Source: Flavobacteriaceae bacterium (GTDB lineage Bacteria; Bacteroidota; Bacteroidia; Flavobacteriales; Flavobacteriaceae). From it: a stretch of DNA of 6,172 nt. The position numbers and the translations under genes were made by a program. The stretch is from the NCBI GenBank assembly GCA_030625995.1, contig DAOUPU010000155.1, positions 1 through 6,172 of the forward strand. Reading direction: 5' to 3'. Positions within the stretch are counted from its first letter, which is position 1, and each line of letters opens with the position of its first letter. Below the pieces are notes generated by a model. It did not search any database. It was given only the letters and a program-made list of their open reading frames with translations, and was not told the origin of the DNA. This document shows positions 1-6,172 of the stretch, piece by piece.

Positions 1-15
1 AACTTTATTACTCAT
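1..15 (-). CDS. actD: Start of actD, ACIII subunit ActD (5' end only, cut by window edge)
   Basis: Only five codons are visible: an ATG at 15-13 followed by codons for S-N-K-V, running off the left edge. The start lies 27 bases after the actC stop codon, on the same strand and in the place where ACIII operons carry actD. An M-S/A-N-K-type beginning is, as I recall, common for flavobacterial ActD (DUF3341 family), a small membrane-anchored subunit that packs against ActC. The identification rests mostly on gene order, because five residues cannot prove a family. The ATG is preceded by an A/T-only tract with no Shine-Dalgarno motif, as for the other genes here. Confidence 0.65.
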
Positions 16-42
16 CTTGTTATATTTTTTATTTTTTGAATC

Positions 43-1431
43 TTATTTTGAGTCTCTTTCTCTCTTAAAATTATTTCCAGAGGACTTTAAGATAGATTTC
101 ACTTCAGCCTGTGCTACAGCAGGGAATGTTCTTGCATATAATAGAAATAGCACAAAGAAAAATCCTATTGTTCCTACAAAAATTCCTATATCAACAAAAG
201 TTGGTGAAAATTGCGTCCATGTAGATGGCAAATGACCTCTACTTAAGTTAATTACAATAATATCAAAACGTTCAAACCACATTCCTGTATTTATAATTGC
301 TGCCATTATAAAAGAAAATGTAAAGTTCCTGCGTAATTTTTTAATCCATAATAATTGTGGAAAAACCCCATTACATAAAATCAAGGCCCAAAACGCCCAC
401 CAGTAAGGTCCTGTTGCCGCACCTACTGATAAGTATGTAAAATCTTCATAAGAACTACCTGAGTACCATCCTACAAAAAATTCCGACATATAGGCCACCA
501 TTACAATACCACCGGTAACTAAGATCACTTTATTCATATTCTCGATATGACCTCTGGTAATATAATCTTCTAAATTAGAAACCTTACGCATGATGATCAA
601 TAATGTTTGAACCATAGCAAAACCAGAAAATACAGCTCCTGCCACAAAATATGGAGGGTAAACCGTACTGTGCCATCCAGGAATTACCGAAGTAGCAAAG
701 TCAAAGGATACAATGGTATGTACAGAAAGCACCAAAGGTGTAGCCAGACCTGCCAATACAAGAGAAACTTCCTCAAAACGTTGCCAATCCTTAGCCCTTC
801 CACTCCAACCAAAACTAACTAAACTATAAATCTTCTTTTGAAAAGGTTTTGTAGCTCTATCTCTGATCATTGCAAAATCAGGAAGTAATCCAGTATACCA
901 AAATACTATGGAAACAGACAAATAAGTTGAAATTGCAAACACATCCCACAATAATGGTGAGTTAAAGTTTGTCCACAAAGTACCAAATTGATTGGGTATT
1001 GGCATAGTCCAATATCCATTCCATACCCTACCCATGTGAATTATAGGGAATAAGCCTGCTTGAAATACCGCAAAAATTGTCATTGCTTCCGCCGAACGAT
1101 TAATACCCATTCTCCATTTTTGACGGAATAATAGTAGTACTGCTGAAATTAAAGTTCCGGCATGACCAATTCCAATCCACCATACAAAATTGGTAATATC
1201 CCAAGCCCAGTTGATCTTATTATTCAGGCCCCATACACCAAAACCTGTACCGATTGTATAAACAATTGCACCAACTCCCCATAAAAAGGCAATTAAGGCT
1301 ATAATAAAAACTGTCCACCACCACTTATTAGCTTTTCCTTCGATAGGCGCAGCGATGTCATTTGAAATATCGTGATAACTTTTATCTCCTAATATTAATG
1401 GTTCTCTTATAGATGCTTCGTAATGAGACAT
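43..1431 (-). CDS. actC: ActC, NrfD/PsrC-like quinol-binding membrane subunit of alternative complex III
   Basis: A 462-residue integral membrane protein of the NrfD/PsrC family, the quinone-binding subunit 1 of ACIII. It is expected to bind menaquinol at the periplasmic side of the inner membrane and hand electrons to the iron-sulfur clusters of ActB. By eye there are ten hydrophobic segments, at about residues 38-61, 82-104, 116-133, 160-182, 222-244, 262-281, 301-322, 341-362, 370-388 and 411-432, the number expected for ActC. Family-typical stretches include WIGIGHAGTL (H90), IHMGRVW (H132), SVHTIVSFDFA (H238, D244) and GWHSTVYPPYFV (252-263); the polar residues in helices are candidates for quinol binding or proton transfer, by inference. 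The chosen ATG is the first possible: an upstream in-frame ATG at 1473 is followed by a stop after eight codons. No Shine-Dalgarno is seen. It lies 57 bases after actB and before actD, and looks complete and intact. Confidence 0.96.
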   Translation of the reverse strand: MSHYEASIREPLILGDKSYHDISNDIAAPIEGKANKWWWTVFIIALIAFLWGVGAIVYTIGTGFGVWGLNNKINWAWDITNFVWWIGIGHAGTLISAVLLLFRQKWRMGINRSAEAMTIFAVFQAGLFPIIHMGRVWNGYWTMPIPNQFGTLWTNFNSPLLWDVFAISTYLSVSIVFWYTGLLPDFAMIRDRATKPFQKKIYSLVSFGWSGRAKDWQRFEEVSLVLAGLATPLVLSVHTIVSFDFATSVIPGWHSTVYPPYFVAGAVFSGFAMVQTLLIIMRKVSNLEDYITRGHIENMNKVILVTGGIVMVAYMSEFFVGWYSGSSYEDFTYLSVGAATGPYWWAFWALILCNGVFPQLLWIKKLRRNFTFSFIMAAIINTGMWFERFDIIVINLSRGHLPSTWTQFSPTFVDIGIFVGTIGFFFVLFLLYARTFPAVAQAEVKSILKSSGNNFKRERDSK

Positions 1432-1488
1432 AATTATATTTAATATTTATTTATTCTTTATTTCTTTATTCATGACTACTTGTCAATC

Positions 1489-4400
1489 TTAAACTTCTGT
1501 TGTATTCTTAACCTTTAACTGATAGAAAACATTTGGTTTTGTTCCTACGAAATCCAAAAGTTTAAAGCTTCTATCGTCTTTTTCTATGTGCGCAACTTTA
1601 CTCTTTTTATCATTCACATCTCCAAACACCATCGCTCCAGTGGAACAAGCATTTGAACAAGCCGTTTGGAATTCTCCATCTACAACAGCTCTACCTTCTT
1701 TTTTAGCCTTTAAAATTGTGGTTTGTGTCATTTGAATACACATAGAGCATTTTTCCATCACGCCACGTGATCTAACTACCACATCCGGATTTAATACCAT
1801 TCGGCTCAGGTCATTATTCAAATTATAGTTGAACTCATCGTTATTTGCATATTTAAACCAGTTAAACCTACGAACTCTATAAGGGCAGTTATTTGCACAG
1901 TAACGAGTTCCGATACATCGGTTATATGCCATTTGGTTTTGACCTTGACGACCATGAGATGTTGCAGCAACCGGGCAAACCGTTTCACATGGTGCATGAC
2001 TACAGTGTTGACACATTACTGGTTGGAAAGAAACTTCCGGGGCATCAGAAGGATGAGTCTCTGCTTCAAAGAAATCTCCAGTTCCATATATTCCTTCTTC
2101 CTTACCCCTCTCGGTAGTCATGTCTGATGAATAATATCTGTCAATACGCAACCAGTGCATATCTCTACTCTTTCTTATTTCTTCTTTTCCTACAACCGGT
2201 ACATTGTTTTCCGTATGACAGGCAATAATACAAGCTGCACACCCAGTACACGAAGCTAAATCAATAGATAAATTAAATCTTGTACCAACAGTATCATCAA
2301 ATTTTTCCCATAGGTCAACTTTATCCTGAGTAACTTCTTGATGGTCTAACGAAAATAATGGTGCTTGATTCCATTCCTTTTTTGGTTTTGAAACAAAATC
2401 AGCTAAGGTGGTTTCTTTAGTAATTTCACCTTCTCTTCCCATTATAGTGTGCTGTAGCTGTACACAAGCAAATTTATGTTCGCCAGCCACCTTTTCAATA
2501 GTTACATTCTGCAAATGTCCATTTGACAAAGGGTAGGCATTTACACCAATACTCATTTCTTTTTGAACACCGGATGTTCTTCCATATCCTAATGCAATTG
2601 CAACAGAACCAGTCGCTTGACCCGGTTGAATATAGACCGGTACATTATTTATTACCACACCATTAGCTGTAACATTTACCAAATCACCATCTAAAGCTCC
2701 GTTATCAAATGTCCAGTTTTTCAATCCAATTTTCTCTGCATCTATTCGGGAAATTAATAAATAATTATCCCATGATGTCCTGGTAATCGGATCCGGCAAT
2801 TCTTGTAACCAAGGATTGTTGGCTTGTTGTCCATCTCCTAATCCGGTTTTAACATAAGTTGTAAGCTCTAACTCACTTCCTTTAATGTTTGACAAAGCTG
2901 CACCAGCAGCATTAATATCAATTTCATTTGCAACTATCTCTTCATTTCCTATGGCAAGATTGAAAGTGCCATCATGTAATGTTTTATTCCACGATTTACC
3001 TTCCAAAATATTTTGCACCCATGAATTCTTAAGATAATCATAGTAGGTTTCATTAGTCCCTGTCCATTTTAATAAGGCGTCTTGAAACTGACGCGTATCA
3101 AATAAATTATTAATTGTTGGTTGTATTAGACTATACTGACCCTTTTTGATCGTTACATCTCCCCAGGATTCTAAATAATGTGGAGTAGCAGCAACATATT
3201 GTGAAACATTGGCGGTTTCATTTGGAGTCATTGAAAAGGCAACTGATAATTTAACTTTTTTCAATGCTTCGGTAAACTCACTCCCATTTGCCAATGTATA
3301 AACCGGGTTTGTTTCGTTCATGATGACAGCACCAACTCTTCCGGCCTTCATAGCAGAGATCAACTCTGCGACTTCGGCATCATTCCCTTGCCTTGTGTTC
3401 TTCGTATTAACTAGATCTACTACCTCACTTTGAATAGCTTTGTTAATAGCTAATGCTAATAATTGCGCGTTTCCATCCTGAATACCTGTAATGACAACCG
3501 CCTTTTTACCAGCTTTTTTTATTTGTGCCGCAGCTTTTTGAACAGCTGTATTAATTGGAGATTCCTCCATAGTAGAAATTCCGGAAACAATTGCCTGGTA
3601 TAATTTAGACAAGACCAAAACTTGTTCGGATGGTCTTACTATGATCCTTTTATCTGCATTTCCTCCGGTAAGGGTCATATTAGACTCAAATTGGATATGG
3701 CGAGACATTTTTCCGTTTTTTGGGACTCTTCCTTTGGAATATCCCACTTCAAATCCTCCTCCTTGCCAATCACCTAAAAAATCAGCTCCTACAGATACAA
3801 TTACCTCTGCCTTTCCAAAATCATAATCCGGTAAAACCCTGTTTCCATACATTTTTTCGAATGCATCCAAGGCGGCGCTTTCCGAAACAGCATCATATAC
3901 AACATGCTTTACATTACCATATTGTTCCGTGAATTTTGCTATTAAACTTTCAGTTGATGGACTGGCCAACGTTCCGGTTAAAAAAACAATTTCTTCACCC
4001 TTAGCTTTTAGTTCATTCAACTTAGCAACAACTTCTTTATCTAATGTTTTCCAGTCTGTCGGTTTTCCTTTTGCTTGAGGTCCTCTTAAACGGTTATTAT
4101 CATATAGAGATAAAACTGATGCCTGTACTCTTGCATTAGTAGATCCACTATCTGATTCTTTATTTGGATTGATTTTTATTGGACGCCCTTCTCTAACCTT
4201 TACCAAAATATTGGCAAAATCATAACCATCTGCCATTGTAGTAGCATAATAATCAGCTACACCGGGTGTAAAATCATCCGGCTTCACTACATAAGGTATA
4301 GAATTGATCACCGGTCCTTCACATGCAGCTAATGATGCAACCGCTGTAGAAAATCCAACATATTTTAAAAAGTCCCTACGAGAAGTATTACTATTTTCAA

Positions 4401-4533
4401 GAGCTTGTTCGTCTCCTAAAAATTGATCCGTAGGTATATCTTCAACAAATTCTTTTTGTTTTAGCTTTTCAACAATAGAACTATTTTCGTTTAGCTCTTC
4501 AACACTTTTCCAGTATTTCTTGTTTGATGCCAT
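1489..4533 (-). CDS. actB: ActB, Tat-exported iron-sulfur subunit of alternative complex III (fused B1-B2 form)
   Basis: A 1014-residue periplasmic subunit that carries electrons from ActC to ActA. Residues 1-50 are a hydrophilic leader (with KKYWKSVEEL) typical of this family, followed by a Tat motif SRRDFLK (51-57), a short hydrophobic stretch and a lipobox-like LAAC ending at C71, so the mature protein is probably lipid-anchored through C71. Residues about 84-690 form the B1 domain, related to molybdopterin oxidoreductase catalytic subunits. There is no cysteine between C71 and C690, so the N-terminal Fe-S motif of active enzymes is missing and the domain is probably cofactor-free, as in other ActB. 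Residues about 750-1010 form the B2 ferredoxin-like domain with 15 cluster cysteines: 762/765/768/772, 841/844/849/853, 873/879/883 and 929/932/959/963. The expected cysteine at 876 is Thr, which fits three 4Fe-4S clusters and one 3Fe-4S cluster. The gene sits 84 bases after actA and 57 before actC, and is full length. Confidence 0.97.
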   Translation of the reverse strand: MASNKKYWKSVEELNENSSIVEKLKQKEFVEDIPTDQFLGDEQALENSNTSRRDFLKYVGFSTAVASLAACEGPVINSIPYVVKPDDFTPGVADYYATTMADGYDFANILVKVREGRPIKINPNKESDSGSTNARVQASVLSLYDNNRLRGPQAKGKPTDWKTLDKEVVAKLNELKAKGEEIVFLTGTLASPSTESLIAKFTEQYGNVKHVVYDAVSESAALDAFEKMYGNRVLPDYDFGKAEVIVSVGADFLGDWQGGGFEVGYSKGRVPKNGKMSRHIQFESNMTLTGGNADKRIIVRPSEQVLVLSKLYQAIVSGISTMEESPINTAVQKAAAQIKKAGKKAVVITGIQDGNAQLLALAINKAIQSEVVDLVNTKNTRQGNDAEVAELISAMKAGRVGAVIMNETNPVYTLANGSEFTEALKKVKLSVAFSMTPNETANVSQYVAATPHYLESWGDVTIKKGQYSLIQPTINNLFDTRQFQDALLKWTGTNETYYDYLKNSWVQNILEGKSWNKTLHDGTFNLAIGNEEIVANEIDINAAGAALSNIKGSELELTTYVKTGLGDGQQANNPWLQELPDPITRTSWDNYLLISRIDAEKIGLKNWTFDNGALDGDLVNVTANGVVINNVPVYIQPGQATGSVAIALGYGRTSGVQKEMSIGVNAYPLSNGHLQNVTIEKVAGEHKFACVQLQHTIMGREGEITKETTLADFVSKPKKEWNQAPLFSLDHQEVTQDKVDLWEKFDDTVGTRFNLSIDLASCTGCAACIIACHTENNVPVVGKEEIRKSRDMHWLRIDRYYSSDMTTERGKEEGIYGTGDFFEAETHPSDAPEVSFQPVMCQHCSHAPCETVCPVAATSHGRQGQNQMAYNRCIGTRYCANNCPYRVRRFNWFKYANNDEFNYNLNNDLSRMVLNPDVVVRSRGVMEKCSMCIQMTQTTILKAKKEGRAVVDGEFQTACSNACSTGAMVFGDVNDKKSKVAHIEKDDRSFKLLDFVGTKPNVFYQLKVKNTTEV

Positions 4534-4617
4534 TTATAATTTTTATTTAATGATTGAAAGATTCAAAGATCAAATAATCTTAAACCTTATTAATTTTTAC
4601 TGCTTTCTTCTTACTAC
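4534..4617 (-). other. actA-actB intergenic spacer
   Basis: An 84-base AT-rich gap, the longest inside the operon. It holds one short AT-rich inverted repeat (AAGAT at 4566-4570 with ATCTT at 4577-4581, six-base loop), too weak for an intrinsic terminator and without a following U tract. No Shine-Dalgarno sequence precedes the actB ATG; the bases just upstream are almost all A and T, as is usual in Bacteroidota. I see no small gene here. Read-through from actA into actB is the simplest interpretation. Confidence 0.6.
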
Positions 4618-6126
4618 TTAGTAGTGACATTTACCACATTCTTTACCACCTATCTGAGCAATGGTAACTTTTTCTACATCGTACTTTTTAGCCAATTCAT
4701 CGTGAATTGTTGCGTAGTAATCATTACCTTTCAAGTCCACGTTAGTCTCTTTATGACAGTCTAAACACCAACTCATTGTCAGGGGTGAAAATTGATATAA
4801 ATCATCCATTTCTTCAACAGGTCCATGACATTTTTGACATTCTAAGCCTGCAACAGTTACATGTTGTGAGTGATTATAATAGACAAAATCCGGTAGATTA
4901 TGAACCTTAACCCATTTGATTGGTTTTTGCTCATAATTCTCTATGTAAACTAATTTTTCAGAATCCCACCCTATGGCCGCATATATCTTCTGAATTTCAG
5001 CGTCATAAAATGCTTTGTCTTTTTCTGAAGAAGTAACTCCATTATACTCGGAAATACTTTTATGACAGTTCATACAAACATTCACAGATGGTATTCCTGA
5101 AGTCTTACTGTGTTTCGCTGATGAATGACAATATTCACAATCAATTTTATTATCGCCAGCATGAATTTTATGTGAAAATGCTATGGGTTGAATTGGTTGG
5201 TAATCTTGGTCAATCCCTATTTCCATGAGAGTGTTAAACAATACATAACCAACTAAAAGTAAAAGAAAAATTGTGGAGACAACTTTTAAAAATCCGTTGT
5301 TGCTGGCCACAAAGACCCAGACAATCAGTATTAAAACAACAATCGCAACAACATAAGACACCCAATCACTGGTTGTAATGGGTTTTGCGAGTCCATCTTC
5401 AGCACTTATAGCAGCAATTTTTTTCGCATCTCCTGCTGTAGTATATGCTAAAATAGCCAAAATGTCTTCATCTGACAGCTGTGGGAAAGCTGTCATTGGC
5501 ATTCCATTATACTCCTTAAAAATATCTTCGGCTTGTTTATCTCCACTAGCTCTCAGAGCATTGTTATCTTTTATCCATGCGATCAACCATTCTTCACTTC
5601 TTTTATCCGCAATATTTCCTAATGCGGGACCAATTAATTTTTTATCTAATTTGTGACAGGCAGCACAATTGGTATTAAAGAGTTTTTTACCAACAGCAAC
5701 CATTGGGTCTACTTTCTGAGGAACTTCGGAAGCATCTGCAACTGTAGCCTCTACTGGTTTATCATCTGTAAAAGCTAGAATATCATTAATGTCTTGTTCC
5801 GATAGTTGAGGATATGCAATCATTGGCATTCCCTGGTACTCTTCAAATATATCTATTGCATCTTGATCACCACTTGCTCTTAGTGCATTATTATCTTTAA
5901 TCCAGGCTTGCAGCCACTCATTGCTTCTTTTCTCGCTAATTCCTTTAAGCGGTGGACCAATTAATTTTTTATCCAATTTATGACAAGCGGCACAATTGGT
6001 ATTAAATAGTTTCTTACCATTTGCAGGATCACCTTCCTGAGCCATTAAGTTTAAAGAAAATACTAAAAATAAAGTAAGACTTGGTAACAATCTTTTTAAT
6101 GAAAAGTTTAACGTCACAATATTCAT
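4618..6126 (-). CDS. actA: ActA, seven-heme-motif cytochrome c subunit of alternative complex III (two N-terminal monoheme domains plus pentaheme domain)
   Basis: A 502-residue periplasmic cytochrome, the electron-exit side of ACIII, taking electrons from ActB towards a cytochrome oxidase. Order of parts: Sec signal peptide (1 to about 29, cleavage probably near LMA-Q); class I cytochrome c domain 1 (about 37-120, CAACH at 45-49, likely Met ligand M100 or M102); a charged, Ala/Val/Pro-containing linker (121-145); cytochrome c domain 2 (146-229, CAACH at 154-158, M209 or M211); a second linker (230-254); two hydrophobic helices (about 255-274 and 279-300) with a short turn; and a C-terminal pentaheme domain with CxxCH at 330, 351, 430, 454 and 497. 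Histidines such as H319, H322, H339, H409, H419, H422 and H475 are candidate distal ligands. The classical pentaheme ActA is about half this length; the two monoheme domains are a tandem duplication. The start gives a proper signal peptide. It is the first gene of the cluster in this window, with no frameshift. Confidence 0.95.
   Translation of the reverse strand: MNIVTLNFSLKRLLPSLTLFLVFSLNLMAQEGDPANGKKLFNTNCAACHKLDKKLIGPPLKGISEKRSNEWLQAWIKDNNALRASGDQDAIDIFEEYQGMPMIAYPQLSEQDINDILAFTDDKPVEATVADASEVPQKVDPMVAVGKKLFNTNCAACHKLDKKLIGPALGNIADKRSEEWLIAWIKDNNALRASGDKQAEDIFKEYNGMPMTAFPQLSDEDILAILAYTTAGDAKKIAAISAEDGLAKPITTSDWVSYVVAIVVLILIVWVFVASNNGFLKVVSTIFLLLLVGYVLFNTLMEIGIDQDYQPIQPIAFSHKIHAGDNKIDCEYCHSSAKHSKTSGIPSVNVCMNCHKSISEYNGVTSSEKDKAFYDAEIQKIYAAIGWDSEKLVYIENYEQKPIKWVKVHNLPDFVYYNHSQHVTVAGLECQKCHGPVEEMDDLYQFSPLTMSWCLDCHKETNVDLKGNDYYATIHDELAKKYDVEKVTIAQIGGKECGKCHY
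5440..5691 (-). repeat. Tandem cytochrome c domain, copy 2 (within actA)
   Basis: This segment encodes ActA residues 146-229. Against copy 1 it aligns without gaps at a register of 327 bases, and 65 of 84 residues are identical by hand alignment, including an unbroken 22-residue block around the CAACH heme motif. At DNA level the two copies still share exact runs, for instance the 20 bases at 5627-5646 with those at 5954-5973. Third-position differences are also present (ttgtgacaggca versus ttatgacaagcg), so this is a real duplication and not an assembly echo. Confidence 0.93.
5767..6018 (-). repeat. Tandem cytochrome c domain, copy 1 (within actA)
   Basis: This segment encodes ActA residues 37-120, directly after the signal peptide. 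It has the class I cytochrome c order: N-terminal helix, CAACH (45-49), a GPPL segment, an amphipathic region with WLQAWIKDNN, and the Met-ligand region GMPM (99-102) followed by a C-terminal helix. Differences from copy 2 fall mostly at surface-type positions (for example K/G, N/E, Q/K, E/K), while heme-contact residues are kept, so both copies appear to be functional heme domains. Confidence 0.93.
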
Positions 6127-6172
6127 TTGTGTTATTTTATGATTGATTTTGGAATCTAAATAAATTACACCA
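6127..6172 (-). promoter_or_regulatory. Partial 5' leader of the act operon
   Basis: Forty-six AT-rich bases precede the actA ATG before the window ends. There is no Shine-Dalgarno-like purine block. On the minus strand TAATTTAT (6167-6160) resembles the Bacteroidota -7 element TAnnTTTG except for its last base, but the matching -33 TTTG region would fall outside the window, so a promoter can be neither confirmed nor excluded. Confidence 0.3.

Noticed and set aside
1447..1473. Mini-ORF of eight codons (MNKEIKNK) between actB and actC.
   Set aside because: It is in an AT-rich spacer, very short and without a ribosome binding site; chance is the best explanation. It also shows that actC cannot start at this ATG, because of the in-frame stop.
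2464..4320. B1 domain of ActB as an active molybdopterin oxidoreductase.
   Set aside because: No cysteine occurs between C71 and C690 and no catalytic Cys/Sec motif is visible; ActB proteins of this family are known to lack the molybdenum cofactor.
4566..4581. Short inverted repeat between actA and actB as a possible terminator.
   Set aside because: The stem is five base pairs, nearly all A-T, with no T-rich run after it; the genes form one complex and are expected to be co-transcribed.
4613..4625. A 13-base palindrome (ACTACT-T-AGTAGT) covering the actA stop codon.
   Set aside because: It has only a single-base centre, so it cannot form a normal hairpin loop, and no U tract follows on the minus strand. 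Partly it is simply the codons for the last residue and the stop. An operator site cannot be excluded, but nothing supports one.
5378..5656. Plus-strand open frames, such as 92 codons opposite actA, and others opposite actB and actC.
   Set aside because: They lie entirely opposite strongly conserved genes, have no recognisable domains and follow the codon pattern of the opposite strand; they are shadows.
43..6126. Polysulfide reductase, nitrite reductase Nrf or other NrfD-type complex instead of ACIII.
   Set aside because: The fused B1-B2 iron-sulfur protein, the multiheme ActA in front and the order actA-actB-actC-actD are specific for alternative complex III.

Overview
The window carries the 5' part of an alternative complex III (ACIII, quinol:cytochrome c/oxidase oxidoreductase) operon. 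All genes lie on the minus strand, so the operon reads from the right edge to the left: actA (multiheme cytochrome c), actB (large periplasmic iron-sulfur protein), actC (NrfD-like quinol-binding membrane protein), and the first five codons of what is most likely actD at the extreme left edge. The DNA is clearly AT-rich, the genes lack Shine-Dalgarno sequences in front of their ATGs, and protein style and gene order fit the phylum Bacteroidota, most probably a flavobacterium. This is inferred from sequence style and family knowledge, not from a database match.

Layout from right to left: a 46-base partial leader (6127-6172); actA (4618-6126); an 84-base gap; actB (1489-4533); a 57-base gap; actC (43-1431); a 27-base gap; the actD start (1-15). 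There is no room for internal promoters of any complexity and I see no convincing terminator, so one polycistronic transcript is the simplest reading. The remaining expected subunits (the rest of ActD, then ActE and ActF) should lie to the left of this window.

How the parts work together: ActC, with its ActF partner outside the window, oxidises menaquinol in the inner membrane. Electrons pass to the iron-sulfur chain in the C-terminal half of ActB, then to the c-type hemes of ActA, and on to a cytochrome oxidase, directly or through a small cytochrome c. The complex replaces cytochrome bc1 in these bacteria.

The main unusual point is ActA. It has seven CxxCH heme motifs rather than the five of the classical pentaheme subunit. 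The two extra hemes sit in two tandem, nearly identical class I cytochrome c domains (65 of 84 residues identical by my hand alignment, register 109 residues = 327 bases) placed between the signal peptide and a two-helix membrane hairpin. This looks like a recent, still recognisable internal duplication that would extend the electron wire on the periplasmic side. Apart from that, the region is an ordinary, intact respiratory operon; I found no CRISPR array, RNA gene, mobile element or wholly new system.
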